Notes under the pieces: model-generated | Told to the model about the DNA's origin: nothing | Database searches by the model: none | What the model saw: the letters and a program-made list of their open reading frames with translations, nothing else | From: Luminiphilus sp. | Lineage (GTDB): Bacteria; Pseudomonadota; Gammaproteobacteria; Pseudomonadales; Halieaceae | NCBI GenBank assembly: GCA_024638905.1 | Contig: JAHEJH010000026.1 | Span: 1-18,259, forward strand | Length of the DNA stretch: 18,259 nucleotides | Direction: 5' to 3' | Shown here: in pieces, positions 1-8,610 of the stretch | Layout: every line of letters starts with the position of its first letter | Numbering within the stretch: position 1 is the first letter of the stretch | Position numbers and translations under genes: made by a program

Positions 1-83
1 GCGCTCCTAGGTGTTCTCCTGCCAGGTTTCCAGAAGTTCGCTCAGAATGGCATTGCTTGTTTATTTTTTAACTTCGGGAGAGC

Positions 84-707
84 ATGAGCGATCAATGGTC
101 GTCTCAAGGCCTATCTAGCGCCCAATCTATGGCTGTCAGCACTTTTATCGAAACGTATGAAATCGACCCCTCGGTGTGCGACGAGATTGTCGAGTTCTTC
201 GAGCGCAACCGTGATCATGCACAGCCGGGCCGACTCGGCGAACATCCCCGTGTTGATAAGGCCATGAAGGACTCGCTCGACATCACTATCTCCATCAAGT
301 CATATGGACAATTCGAAACATTTTTCGACTGTCTCATAGAGCATGTCAAAACGTATCTCCAGACTTACTACTACGGTACCGGAGCAGATGGTCTGGGCGC
401 ACTGTGGTTCTCCCAGCATGCCAATATTCAGTGGTATCCAAAGGGCGGAGGCTACCCCGCTGTTCACTGTGAACGCGATCGTATCGAGTACTGTCAGCGC
501 GCCTTGGTATGGATGCTATACCTCACCGATACACCTGGCGGCGGCACAGCGTTTCCTCATCAAGAGGTGATCACTCCTTGTGAGAAAGGCAAATTAATCG
601 TCTGGCCAAGCGATATGACCCATATGCACCATGGTGTTGTGTCCAACACCCATGAAAAAATGATCTTCACGGGTTGGATTGATTTTGTGAATCCACCGAG
701 CCAGTAG
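84..707 (+). CDS. 2-oxoglutarate/Fe(II)-dependent oxygenase, prolyl 4-hydroxylase-like
   Basis: A 207-residue cytosolic protein with the double-stranded beta-helix signature of 2OG-Fe(II) dioxygenases, which couple 2-oxoglutarate decarboxylation to substrate hydroxylation. The proximal iron motif reads H128-C-E130 (HxE rather than the usual HxD). It is followed by a YLTDTPGGGTAF strand, a late KGKLIVWPSDMTH stretch with the distal histidine (H180 or H182), and K192 as a likely 2-oxoglutarate carboxylate ligand. No signal peptide or membrane segment is seen. The ATG at 84 has a GGGAG Shine-Dalgarno only 3 bases upstream; Met16 is an alternative start. The gene stands alone, followed by a non-coding gap. 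Bases 301-360 hold 23 G+C of 60, against 35 of 60 at 1081-1140 in tkt, which hints at transfer. Related proteins are known in marine bacteria and phages. The family is fairly sure; the substrate is unknown. Confidence 0.8.
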   Translation: MSDQWSSQGLSSAQSMAVSTFIETYEIDPSVCDEIVEFFERNRDHAQPGRLGEHPRVDKAMKDSLDITISIKSYGQFETFFDCLIEHVKTYLQTYYYGTGADGLGALWFSQHANIQWYPKGGGYPAVHCERDRIEYCQRALVWMLYLTDTPGGGTAFPHQEVITPCEKGKLIVWPSDMTHMHHGVVSNTHEKMIFTGWIDFVNPPSQ

Positions 708-1000
708 GTGGTGCTGATCGTCTTGTGGCAGCATGTTTCGCGAAAACGTCAGGGAGCGCATCCTCGTAACCTCAACATAACCGCGCTGCCTTACCGATGA
801 GAGATGCCCTGATGACAGCAGCTCCAGCCTGCTGGCGAGGGCCGTCGAGCTTTTATGTTTAGTATCGGGTAGCATGCGTCGCATGTTGGGAGGCGTGGGC
901 ACCCCTGCTTAGCACCAACGGCTGTGGCCATTGTTCTGCTAGAAAATTTGCCCAATCATCTCGCTTCCCTGAAAATATAGCCCGCGATTCCGGAGTTTTC
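708..1000. other. Intergenic region between oxygenase and tkt
   Basis: About 290 bases without a convincing gene. It holds an almost perfect palindrome at 873-885 (CATGCG, one base, CGCATG), an inverted repeat CAGCAG/CTGCTG at 816-821 and 829-834 with a 7-base loop, and a short palindrome TTTCGCGAAA at 736-745. None is followed by a run of T, so I do not call a terminator. The tkt promoter probably lies here, but no well-spaced -35/-10 pair stands out. The best I see is TTGTTC (931-936) with AATCAT (954-959), which is weak. GGAG at 992-995 is the tkt ribosome binding site. A minus-strand open frame at 594-902 has no recognisable protein features. Confidence 0.5.
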
Positions 1001-3001
1001 ATGCCCTCTCAAACTGAACTGGCCAACGCCATTCGAGCCCTCGCTATGGATGCTGTCCAAGCGGCCAAAAGCGGCCACCCTGGTGCGCCGATGGGCATGG
1101 CGGATATTGCAGAGGTGCTCTGGAATCGCCTGATGAGACACAACCCGGCGAATCCGGATTGGCCCAATCGCGACCGGTTCGTGCTGTCCAATGGCCACGG
1201 CTCGATGCTGATCTATGCTCTGTTGCATCTCACGGGGTATGAACTCTCCACCGAAGACTTGAAACAGTTCCGGCAACTCCATAGCAAGACGCCCGGCCAC
1301 CCAGAATATGGCTATACCCCCGGTGTCGAGACCACGACCGGGCCGCTGGGACAAGGCATCGCGAATGCCGTCGGGATGGCGCTGGCTGAGAAAACCCTCG
1401 CTGCCCAATTCAATCGCGATGGCCACACCATCGTCGATCACCATACCTGGGTCTTTTTGGGGGATGGCTGTCTGATGGAGGGTGTATCGCACGAGGCCTG
1501 CTCTTTGGCCGGCACACTCGGGCTGGGCAAACTCATTGCGGTCTATGACGACAACGGTATTTCCATCGACGGCGAGGTCGAGGGCTGGTTCACCGACGAT
1601 ACGCCAAAACGTTTCGAGTCCTATGGCTGGCACGTCATACCCGACGTCGACGGCCATGATGCTGCGGCCGTCGAGGCGGCGCTGCTGGCCGCAAAGGCTG
1701 AAGCGGACAGACCTACGCTCGTTTGTTGCAAAACGGTCATCGGCAAGGGTAGCCCGAATAAACAAGGCACCGAGAGTGTTCATGGTGCTGCACTGGGCGA
1801 AGACGAAATTGCGCTCACCCGAGAGGCGCTGGGCTGGCACCACGATCCATTCGAGATCCCTGATGAGGTGCGAGAGGCCTGGGATCGACGACCATCGGGT
1901 ACGGAGATGGAAGCTGAGTGGCAGCAGGGTTTCGATGCCTATCGTGCGGCCCATCCCGACTTGGCGGAAGAGTTCCTGAGACGTCTCCGTGGTGAGCTAC
2001 CCGCCGATTTCTCGGATCAGGCAGATGCCTATATCGCCGACTGTATGGCCGCCGCGGACGACGTGGCCTCACGCAAGGCGTCCCAGCAGTCACTCAATGC
2101 GCTGGGCCCCCACTTGCCCGAGTTGCTGGGAGGGTCTGCCGATCTGGCGGGCTCCAACCTCACCTTGTGGTCCGGTGCTCAAGGGATTTCGGCGGGGAAT
2201 GCTGAAGGCAACTATGTGTACTACGGGGTGAGAGAGTTCGCTATGGCGGCGGTCATGAACGGGGTGGCTTTACACGGTGGGTTCATTCCTTACGGCGCCA
2301 CCTTCCTGATTTTTATGGAGTACGCGCGCAATGCGGTGCGCATGTCGGCGCTGATGGGTCAGCGGGTGCTTTATGTTTTCACTCACGACTCGATTGGTTT
2401 GGGAGAGGATGGGCCAACGCACCAGCCGGTTGAGCAGCTTACAGCGCTACGCGCTACGCCGAATCTTCAGACCTGGCGACCCTGTGATGCCGTGGAGTCT
2501 GCGATTGCCTGGAAACATGCGTTGCTCCGCGACAGTGGCCCCTCCGCCATGATTTTCTCTCGTCAAACGTTGCCCCATCAGGTCAGCAACGCAGAGCAGG
2601 TGGAAGGAGTCCATCGTGGTGGCTATGTACTGATGCGCGAGCAGGGTGACCTCGATGCCATTGTCATCGCGACCGGCTCCGAGGTGGGCTTGGCAGTCGA
2701 GGCCGCTGAGCGCCTCACTGAGGCAGGCAGGGGCGTCCGAGTCGTTTCTATGCCCTGCGCCGAGGTGTTCGAAGCGCAGGAGGCGGGTTATCGCGAGGCC
2801 GTGCTACCCAGCGATGTGCTCGCTCGGGTTGCGGTGGAAGCGGGCCACACAGACTTTTGGTACAAGTACGTGGGTCTCGACGGCCGCGTGGTGGGGATGT
2901 CTTCTTTCGGAGAGTCTGCACCGGCCGAGGCACTCTTTAAGCACTTCGGCCTGACGGCAGACAATGTGGTGGCCGCAGTCGAGGACGTGATACTCGATTG
3001 A
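1001..3001 (+). CDS. tkt: Transketolase
   Basis: Transfers a two-carbon ketol unit between sugar phosphates in the pentose phosphate pathway, using thiamine diphosphate and a divalent metal. It links ribose-5-P, xylulose-5-P, sedoheptulose-7-P, fructose-6-P and erythrose-4-P. The protein has 666 residues, close to E. coli TktA (663). Visible landmarks are H26 in SGHPG, H in NGHGS (about 66), the ThDP motif starting G154-D155-G156 and ending in DDNGISIDG, the catalytic E412 in VREFAM, and the C-terminal FGESAPAEALFKHFG region. The ATG at 1001 is backed by GGAG at 992-995. The stop overlaps nothing, but the epd ATG follows after only 2 bases, so the two are very likely co-transcribed. Its product erythrose-4-P is the substrate of the next gene. 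Confidence 0.97.
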   Translation: MPSQTELANAIRALAMDAVQAAKSGHPGAPMGMADIAEVLWNRLMRHNPANPDWPNRDRFVLSNGHGSMLIYALLHLTGYELSTEDLKQFRQLHSKTPGHPEYGYTPGVETTTGPLGQGIANAVGMALAEKTLAAQFNRDGHTIVDHHTWVFLGDGCLMEGVSHEACSLAGTLGLGKLIAVYDDNGISIDGEVEGWFTDDTPKRFESYGWHVIPDVDGHDAAAVEAALLAAKAEADRPTLVCCKTVIGKGSPNKQGTESVHGAALGEDEIALTREALGWHHDPFEIPDEVREAWDRRPSGTEMEAEWQQGFDAYRAAHPDLAEEFLRRLRGELPADFSDQADAYIADCMAAADDVASRKASQQSLNALGPHLPELLGGSADLAGSNLTLWSGAQGISAGNAEGNYVYYGVREFAMAAVMNGVALHGGFIPYGATFLIFMEYARNAVRMSALMGQRVLYVFTHDSIGLGEDGPTHQPVEQLTALRATPNLQTWRPCDAVESAIAWKHALLRDSGPSAMIFSRQTLPHQVSNAEQVEGVHRGGYVLMREQGDLDAIVIATGSEVGLAVEAAERLTEAGRGVRVVSMPCAEVFEAQEAGYREAVLPSDVLARVAVEAGHTDFWYKYVGLDGRVVGMSSFGESAPAEALFKHFGLTADNVVAAVEDVILD

Positions 3002-3003
3002 CC

Positions 3004-4053
3004 ATGCGTTTTGCGATCAATGGCTTTGGGCGAGTCGGGCGAACGCTCCTGCGCGTTTACCACTCCCGGGAAGATGCGCGCGCGCGTCTGGAACTTGCGG
3101 CCATCAATGAGATCGCCGATGCGGATACCGTGGTTCACCTTGCGCGCTACGACTCTAATTACGGACGCTACCCCGGGCGCATCGCCCGCTCGGGGGAACT
3201 GTTGGCAATTGATCAGTTACTGGTTCCCCTGAGCCATGTGCCGGAGGTGTCGGCGCTGCCCTGGCAGGCGCTCGGCATTGATCTGGTCTTTGAATGCACC
3301 GGTGCGTTTACTGACCGCGCCACTGCCGAGCAACACCTAGGTGCGGGTGCGGGGAGAGTGTTGTTTTCGCACCCGGCTGAATCCGATGTCGATGCCACCA
3401 TTGTCTTTGGCGTGAACGACGAAGCGCTAACCGCTGATATGAATGTTGTTTCGGCGGCATCCTGCACCACCAATGCGGTGGTGCCCGTGTTGTCGACGTT
3501 GTCTCAGGCTTTCGGCGTTGAAGCGGCTACGATCACTACCATTCACTCGCTAATGAATGATCAACCGGTTCTGGACGCCTATCACCACACGGACTTGCGC
3601 AAAACCCGTGCGTCTTCCCAGTCGATCATTCCCGTTGATACGGGGCTGGCGATCGGCATAGAGCGCATACTGCCGGCGCTGGCAGGCAAGCTGTCTGCTC
3701 ACGCGCTCCGGGTTCCCACAACCAAGGTGTCGGCGATCGAGTTAACGGTGGCGACTGAGCGGGCCTGTGATATTGAGAGCATCAATGCCTCGCTCCGAGA
3801 AGCGGCAGAGGGAAGCTTGTCGGGTGTATTGGACTATTCCCTCGAGCCCTTGGCTTCCTGTGATTTCGCCGGGGAAGCGGCGTCGGCGATCGTCGATGCT
3901 CAGCAGACACAGGTGGCGGCAGGCCAACTCGCGAAAATCTTGATCTGGTTCGACAACGAGTGGGCCTATGCCAGCCGCATGATCGATGTGGCACTGGCAT
4001 GGGAGCAGCTCATCAGCGCTTCCCGGCCTTCGGCGGCGGAGGGCACACAGTGA
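3004..4053 (+). CDS. epd: Erythrose-4-phosphate dehydrogenase (Epd; GAPDH family)
   Basis: NAD-dependent oxidation of erythrose-4-phosphate to 4-phosphoerythronate, the first step of the DXP-dependent pyridoxal phosphate pathway. It has 349 residues. The Rossmann motif INGFGRVGR is at residues 5-13, the catalytic cysteine is C154 in SAASCTTN, and the paired histidine is H181 in TTIHS. Features closer to Epd than to glycolytic GAPDH are the FSHP segment, TTIHSLMNDQPVLDAYH, and KTRASSQSIIPVDT. Real GAPDH activity cannot be excluded from sequence, and no second gap gene is in view. I chose the ATG at 3004 over the TTG at 2998, which would overlap the tkt stop. The final bases overlap the pgk start in GTGA (4050-4053), suggesting translational coupling. 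Confidence 0.87.
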   Translation: MRFAINGFGRVGRTLLRVYHSREDARARLELAAINEIADADTVVHLARYDSNYGRYPGRIARSGELLAIDQLLVPLSHVPEVSALPWQALGIDLVFECTGAFTDRATAEQHLGAGAGRVLFSHPAESDVDATIVFGVNDEALTADMNVVSAASCTTNAVVPVLSTLSQAFGVEAATITTIHSLMNDQPVLDAYHHTDLRKTRASSQSIIPVDTGLAIGIERILPALAGKLSAHALRVPTTKVSAIELTVATERACDIESINASLREAAEGSLSGVLDYSLEPLASCDFAGEAASAIVDAQQTQVAAGQLAKILIWFDNEWAYASRMIDVALAWEQLISASRPSAAEGTQ

Positions 4054-5198
4054 GATTGATGACTGAGCTTGACCTCGCCGGCCGTCGTGTACTGATCAGA
4101 GAAGATTTGAACGTGCCTATGCGGGAGGGTGAGATTGCCAACGACGCGAGATTACGCGCGGCGGCGCCCTCGATACTGGCGGCGCTTGAGCAAGGTGCGG
4201 CAGTCATTGTGATGTCACATCTTGGTCGACCGACGGAGGGTGAATGGAGCGAGGACGCGTCTATGGCGCCCATTGCTCGACGACTGGCTGAACTCCTGGG
4301 GCGCGATGTGTTGCTGGCGACCGAATGGCGACAGGTTGCGCCGCTGCCGGGCGATGTCGTGTTGCTGGAGAATGTGCGTTTCAATATCGGTGAAGCGGCC
4401 GACGATGCTTCGCTGTCTGCTGATTATGCGTCGCTATGTGACGTGTTTGTAATGGATGCCTTTGGCACGGCACACCGGGCTCAGGCCTCAACCCACGGCG
4501 TGGTGCACTGCGCCCCAGTGGCGTGTGCGGGACCCCTGCTCCATGCCGAATTGACGGCGCTGGAGCGCGCGCTCACGGGGGCGCAAAAACCGATGCTCGC
4601 GGTTGTTGGCGGCTCCAAGGTATCGACCAAACTGGAGGTGCTGGATCAGCTCTCCAAGCGGTGTGACAGTCTGGTCGTGGGCGGAGGTATCGCCAACACC
4701 TTCCTCGCGGCCGCCGGATACCCGGTAGGCCAGTCACTGTGTGAATGGGATCTGATTGAGACAGCCCGGCGGCTCATGGATAAGGTCGATATTCCCCTGC
4801 CCCTCGATGTGGTGGTGGCGCCGGGCATCGACGAGGGTCACCGAGCTCAGGTGAAGCTCGCCGCGGAGGTGACGGAGCAGGACATGATTCTGGATGTTGG
4901 CCCGAAGACGGCCGCAGGTATTGCAGAGCGCATTCGGCAGGCGGCAACGATTTTATGGAACGGCCCGCTCGGTGTCTTTGAGCAGGAGGCCTTTGCCAAC
5001 GGCACGCAGGTGCTGGCGGAGGCTATCGCATCGAGCGACGCTTTTTCTCTGGCGGGCGGGGGCGACACACTCGCGGCCATCGATCAGTTTGGCGTGGCCG
5101 ACGCGGTATCCTATATCTCCACTGGCGGCGGCGCTTTTCTGGAGTATGTTGAGGGCAAGGAACTCCCGGCGGTTGCAGCATTGAAAGCCCGCGCATAG
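4050..5198 (+). CDS. pgk: Phosphoglycerate kinase
   Basis: Transfers phosphate between 1,3-bisphosphoglycerate and ADP in glycolysis, or the reverse in gluconeogenesis; monomeric and cytosolic. It has 382 residues, the usual bacterial length. The substrate-binding N-domain shows REDLNVP, SHLGRPTEG, VLENVRFN and MDAFGTAHRAQASTHG. The hinge and nucleotide domain show VVGGSKVSTKLEVLDQLS, LWNGPLGVFE, AGGGDTLAA and STGGGAFLE. Two starts are possible. The GTG at 4050 overlaps the epd stop by 4 bases and has GGAGGG at 4038-4043 at good spacing. The ATG at 4059 would sit 15 bases from that site, so GTG is preferred. It is part of the tkt-epd-pgk-fba run. No pyruvate kinase gene lies between pgk and fba, unlike some related clusters. 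Confidence 0.96.
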   Translation: MRLMTELDLAGRRVLIREDLNVPMREGEIANDARLRAAAPSILAALEQGAAVIVMSHLGRPTEGEWSEDASMAPIARRLAELLGRDVLLATEWRQVAPLPGDVVLLENVRFNIGEAADDASLSADYASLCDVFVMDAFGTAHRAQASTHGVVHCAPVACAGPLLHAELTALERALTGAQKPMLAVVGGSKVSTKLEVLDQLSKRCDSLVVGGGIANTFLAAAGYPVGQSLCEWDLIETARRLMDKVDIPLPLDVVVAPGIDEGHRAQVKLAAEVTEQDMILDVGPKTAAGIAERIRQAATILWNGPLGVFEQEAFANGTQVLAEAIASSDAFSLAGGGDTLAAIDQFGVADAVSYISTGGGAFLEYVEGKELPAVAALKARA

Positions 5199-5256
5199 GT
5201 GAACGAGCGCAACGGCCAATAAGCCAGCGCCAAATACGACACAAGAGGGACCACAC

Positions 5257-6297
5257 ATGGCACTGATCAGCTTGAGGCAATTACTGGACCATGCCGCTGA
5301 GCACGGTTACGGCGTGCCGGCGTTCAACGTTAATAATCTTGAGCAGACGCGCGCCATTATGGAGGCTGCCGACCAGACCGACTCCCCGGTGATTATGCAG
5401 GCGAGTGCCGGCGCAAGAAAATACGCGGGAGCGCCTTTTCTCCGGGCACTGATGGAGGCGGCCATGACCGAGTTTCCTCATGTCCCGGTCGTAGTGCACC
5501 AGGATCATGGTACCTCGCCCGGCGTATGCCAGCGCTCTATCCAGCTCGGATTCAGCTCCGTGATGATGGATGGTTCCCTGGGTGAGGACGGTAAAACGCC
5601 CATGGATTATGACTACAACGCCGGTGTGACCCGTCGAGTCGTGGACATAGCACATGCGTGTGGCGTGTCGGTAGAGGGGGAGATTGGCTGTCTCGGTTCA
5701 CTGGAAACCGGAGAGGCGGGTGAAGAAGACGGTATTGGCGCTGCGGGCAAGCTCAGTCACGACCAGCTGCTGACCGATCCAGAAGAGGCAGCGCAATTTG
5801 TTGCGGACACCGGCGTAGACGCCCTGGCAATTGCCTGTGGCACGAGCCACGGCGCCTACAAATTCACGCGTCCGCCAACAGGCGATATTCTGGCGATGGA
5901 TCGCATCAAGGCGATTCACTCCCGCATTCCCAACACGCATCTTGTGATGCACGGCTCTTCAGCGGTCCCTCAGGACTGGCTGGCGGTGATCAATGAATTC
6001 GGAGGGGAGATTCCCGAAACCTATGGCGTGCCCGTTGAGCAGGTGGTTGAGGGGATTAAGCATGGGGTGCGGAAGGTCAACATCGACACCGATTTGCGGC
6101 TCGCCTCCACAGGGTCGATTCGACGTTTTCTGGCGGAGCACCCCGCTGAATTTGACCCACGCAAATATCTAGCCGCCAGTCTTGAGGCCATGAAAGCGAT
6201 TTGTGTTGATCGATATGAGGCGTTCGGCACCGCGGGCAATGCATCCAAGATTCAGCCTCTGTCACTCGCTGATATGCAGGCGCGCTACGCCGCATAG
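5257..6297 (+). CDS. fba: Fructose-bisphosphate aldolase, class II (Calvin-cycle subtype)
   Basis: Zinc-dependent reversible condensation of dihydroxyacetone phosphate and glyceraldehyde-3-phosphate to fructose-1,6-bisphosphate. Members of this subtype may also act on erythrose-4-P to give sedoheptulose-1,7-bisphosphate. It has 346 residues. Visible metal and catalytic residues are H81-Q-D83-H84 in VVHQDHG, the glutamate of VEGEIG, H198 in CGTSHG and H232 in MHGSS. NIDTDLR and an RKYL segment near the C-terminus are typical of the roughly 345-residue CbbA-like branch rather than the 359-residue E. coli FbaA. GAGGGA upstream of the ATG at 5257 is a good ribosome binding site. The 58-base gap after pgk shows no terminator, so it probably belongs to the same transcript. 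The Calvin-type label reflects phylogeny; no RuBisCO or phosphoribulokinase gene is present here. Confidence 0.95.
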   Translation: MALISLRQLLDHAAEHGYGVPAFNVNNLEQTRAIMEAADQTDSPVIMQASAGARKYAGAPFLRALMEAAMTEFPHVPVVVHQDHGTSPGVCQRSIQLGFSSVMMDGSLGEDGKTPMDYDYNAGVTRRVVDIAHACGVSVEGEIGCLGSLETGEAGEEDGIGAAGKLSHDQLLTDPEEAAQFVADTGVDALAIACGTSHGAYKFTRPPTGDILAMDRIKAIHSRIPNTHLVMHGSSAVPQDWLAVINEFGGEIPETYGVPVEQVVEGIKHGVRKVNIDTDLRLASTGSIRRFLAEHPAEFDPRKYLAASLEAMKAICVDRYEAFGTAGNASKIQPLSLADMQARYAA

Positions 6298-6403
6298 CGG
6301 AGGCCTCCATCACACGCTGAGTGGGCATTTTGCCAAGTACCGACCGTGTGTTGCTGGCCCCTAGGCCGTATGATCTCGGGTTTTTCGGCGGCACACTGAG
6401 CAG

Positions 6404-7936
6404 ATGGCACAGTCCTACATCAAACGCATTCTCAACGCGCAGGTCTACGACGTCGCGCGGGAGACGCCTTTGGATGCCGCGCCGCTGCTATCGGGGCGTC
6501 TGGGCAATCAGGCCTTCCTGAAGCGGGAGGACTTGCAGCCGGTCTTTTCCTTCAAGTGTCGTGGCGCCTATAACAAGATGGTTAACCTCAACGAAGCCGC
6601 CCGAGCCGCGGGCGTCGTGGCCGCTTCGGCTGGCAACCACGCACAAGGCGTTGCGCTAGCGGCCTCTAAGCTGGGGATTAAAGCAACGATCGTCATGCCC
6701 GTCACCACGCCATTGATCAAGGTGGATGCGGTTAAGGCGCTGGGCGCTAAGGTGGTCATGCATGGTGACTCTTTTGATGAGGCTGCGGTGCGCGCCCGGG
6801 CGCTAACAGAATCGGAAGGCTTCAGCTTTATTCACCCCTTTGATGACCCCGACGTGATTGCCGGTCAGGGTACAGTGGCAGTTGAGCTGGTAAGACAAGC
6901 CCAGCAGCCGCTGGACTATGTGTTTGTCTGTTGCGGCGGTGGCGGATTGCTGGCCGGCATGGCTGCCTATTTGCGATATGTCTGGCCACACACCCGAATT
7001 ATCGGCGTGGAGCCGGAGGACGCTGCCTGTGTTCAGGCTGCCTTGGAAAAAGGTCGTCGCGTCACGCTGCGCGAGGTGGGGCTTTTCGCCGATGGTTGCG
7101 CAGTGGCACAGGTCGGTAAGGAGACCTTTCGGCTCATTCGCGAGTGCGTTGATGACGTGATCACGGTGAGCACCGATGAAATCTGTGCCGCAGTGAAAGA
7201 CATTTTCGAGGATACCCGCGCGATTGCCGAGCCGGCGGGCGCGCTAGCGGTAGCCGGCATGAAGAAGTACTCGGCGGAACACGATGTAACGGGCGCTTCG
7301 ATGGCGGCGACCGTCAGCGGCGCTAATACCAACTTTGACCGGCTGCGCTACATCTCAGAGCGGACAGAGATTGGTGAGCGGCGCGAGGCGGTGCTCAGCG
7401 TGACGATCCCGGAGCGGCCCGGTGCCTTCAAGGCTTTTTGTAATGCCATCGGCAAGCGCAATGTGACCGAGTTCAACTACCGATACGAGACGGCTACCGA
7501 GGCGAGAGTGTTTGTCGGTCTCACCGTCACGCCGGGGGATGAGAGTCTGGATGCCTTGCAGGATGCGCTGAGAGAAAAGGGTTATCGGGTGTTGGATATG
7601 ACCGATAACGAGACGGCCAAGTTGCACCTGAGGCATATGGTGGGCGGACGCCTCTCCGAGGACATCAATGATGAGATGGTTTTTCGGGTGGAGTTTCCGG
7701 AGCGGCCGGGTAGCCTGCTCCAGTTCCTTACGGTGCTTGGCAACGAATACAGTATTTCACTGTTCCATTACCGGAATCACGGTGCTGCTTTCGGGCGCAT
7801 TCTGGTGGGCATGCAGGTGCCCGAGGGCAAACGTGCCGCCCTGAGAAAAGCGCTGAATCGGTTGGGATACCGTTTTTGGGAGGAGACCGACAACCCCGCT
7901 TACCGCGAATACCTTGGCCCAGCAGAGCAAATTTAG
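6404..7936 (+). CDS. ilvA: Threonine ammonia-lyase (threonine deaminase), biosynthetic
   Basis: PLP-dependent deamination of threonine to 2-oxobutanoate, the committed step of isoleucine synthesis; normally a cytosolic tetramer inhibited by isoleucine and relieved by valine. It has 510 residues, against 514 in E. coli. The PLP lysine is K51 in FSFKCRGAYNKM, and the phosphate-binding glycine loop is CCGGGGLLAG. Two ACT-like regulatory repeats follow: one starts near AVLSVTIPERPGAFKAF (about residue 327) and the second near VFRVEFPERPGSLLQF (about 425). Their shared ERPG core shows the internal duplication, and having both repeats indicates the long, allosterically regulated form. The start at 6404 lacks a strong Shine-Dalgarno. 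The 106-base gap after fba has no clear terminator. It is convergent with fau, a neighbour also seen in other gammaproteobacteria. Confidence 0.96.
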   Translation: MAQSYIKRILNAQVYDVARETPLDAAPLLSGRLGNQAFLKREDLQPVFSFKCRGAYNKMVNLNEAARAAGVVAASAGNHAQGVALAASKLGIKATIVMPVTTPLIKVDAVKALGAKVVMHGDSFDEAAVRARALTESEGFSFIHPFDDPDVIAGQGTVAVELVRQAQQPLDYVFVCCGGGGLLAGMAAYLRYVWPHTRIIGVEPEDAACVQAALEKGRRVTLREVGLFADGCAVAQVGKETFRLIRECVDDVITVSTDEICAAVKDIFEDTRAIAEPAGALAVAGMKKYSAEHDVTGASMAATVSGANTNFDRLRYISERTEIGERREAVLSVTIPERPGAFKAFCNAIGKRNVTEFNYRYETATEARVFVGLTVTPGDESLDALQDALREKGYRVLDMTDNETAKLHLRHMVGGRLSEDINDEMVFRVEFPERPGSLLQFLTVLGNEYSISLFHYRNHGAAFGRILVGMQVPEGKRAALRKALNRLGYRFWEETDNPAYREYLGPAEQI

Positions 7937-7990
7937 ATCTCGGGCAGCATGCCTGTCCTCACATTAATCAAGTCGAAGGCCCCTCTGAAT

Positions 7991-8569
7991 TTATGCGAAC
8001 AAGGTCAGGCCTTCTTCGCTCAAAAATCCGTCCAGTCGCTGATCGTGCGCTTCGCTCTCCCAGTCGCTCACGCGCTGCAGCGCAAAACCCACTCCTAGTC
8101 TAAGACCACCAACCTGCGCAAACAGTCGGTCGTAAAAGCCGCCGCCGTACCCCAGCCGCATACCACTATCGCCGCACCCCAACAGGGGCGTCAGGAATAG
8201 ATCAATGGTGGCTGCATCGACAGCCGTGGCCGCCGCCAGCGGTTGCAGAACGCCGCCAATGGTTTCCTCCGTGCCGTCACCCACCTGCCAATCGTGAAAT
8301 GACATGAATTTGCCGTTCACCCGCGGGCAGACAATGTCAGCACCTCGAGCACGCGCTGCCTGTGCCAAAAGCGTGGGATCAAATTCCGATTCATGTGGCA
8401 GATAGCTGCCAACCAGTGTGGCGGTGGTCCAGGGCCCCCAAGTAACCAGATGCTCTAGGGCGTGTTTCGCGCAGTCGGCCCGCTGGGCCGCAGTCAATGC
8501 ATCTCGGTTTGACCGCAGGCGTCGTCGCAGACTGCGTTTTTCTAGCGCCGTGTCAGAGGTGTCGGTCAT
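7991..8569 (-). CDS. fau: 5-formyltetrahydrofolate cyclo-ligase
   Basis: ATP-dependent conversion of 5-formyl-THF to 5,10-methenyl-THF, a folate salvage reaction; cytosolic. It has 192 residues from the chosen ATG at 8569, the normal length. The family signature RLGYGGGFYDR is at residues 138-148, preceded by FLTPLLGCGDSGM. The N-terminal RSLRRRLRSNRDAL basic helix and a conserved CPRVNGK strand are also present. The frame stays open upstream to 8686, but that extension runs through the 6S RNA and is not coding. In E. coli ygfA (fau) is also downstream of ssrS, and the same order holds here, so co-transcription with 6S RNA is likely. An A/T-rich hairpin lies in the leader (8611-8630). The Shine-Dalgarno is weak (CTCCC before ATG). 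Confidence 0.93.
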   Translation of the reverse strand: MTDTSDTALEKRSLRRRLRSNRDALTAAQRADCAKHALEHLVTWGPWTTATLVGSYLPHESEFDPTLLAQAARARGADIVCPRVNGKFMSFHDWQVGDGTEETIGGVLQPLAAATAVDAATIDLFLTPLLGCGDSGMRLGYGGGFYDRLFAQVGGLRLGVGFALQRVSDWESEAHDQRLDGFLSEEGLTLFA

Positions 8570-8610
8570 GGGAGCTGCATCGATGTGCAGATGTTCTAGG
8601 AACGAGAGGA

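Noticed and set aside
594..902. 102-residue minus-strand frame over the oxygenase end and intergenic region
   Set aside because: It has no family features, overlaps a well-supported gene, and has composition typical of a chance frame.
956..1954. 332-residue open frame on the minus strand opposite tkt
   Set aside because: It is wholly antisense to a clear transketolase, has no recognisable motif, and is explained by high-GC codon bias leaving the opposite frame open.
2998..3003. TTG start for epd overlapping the tkt stop
   Set aside because: The ATG two codons later begins exactly at the conserved MRFAINGFGR N-terminus.
6299..6308. GGAGGCCTCC palindrome after fba as a terminator
   Set aside because: It leaves no loop and has no following T run, so it is not a convincing intrinsic terminator.
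7937..7990. Possible terminator between convergent ilvA and fau
   Set aside because: Only a weak GGGCA/TGCCT hairpin with no T tract is present.
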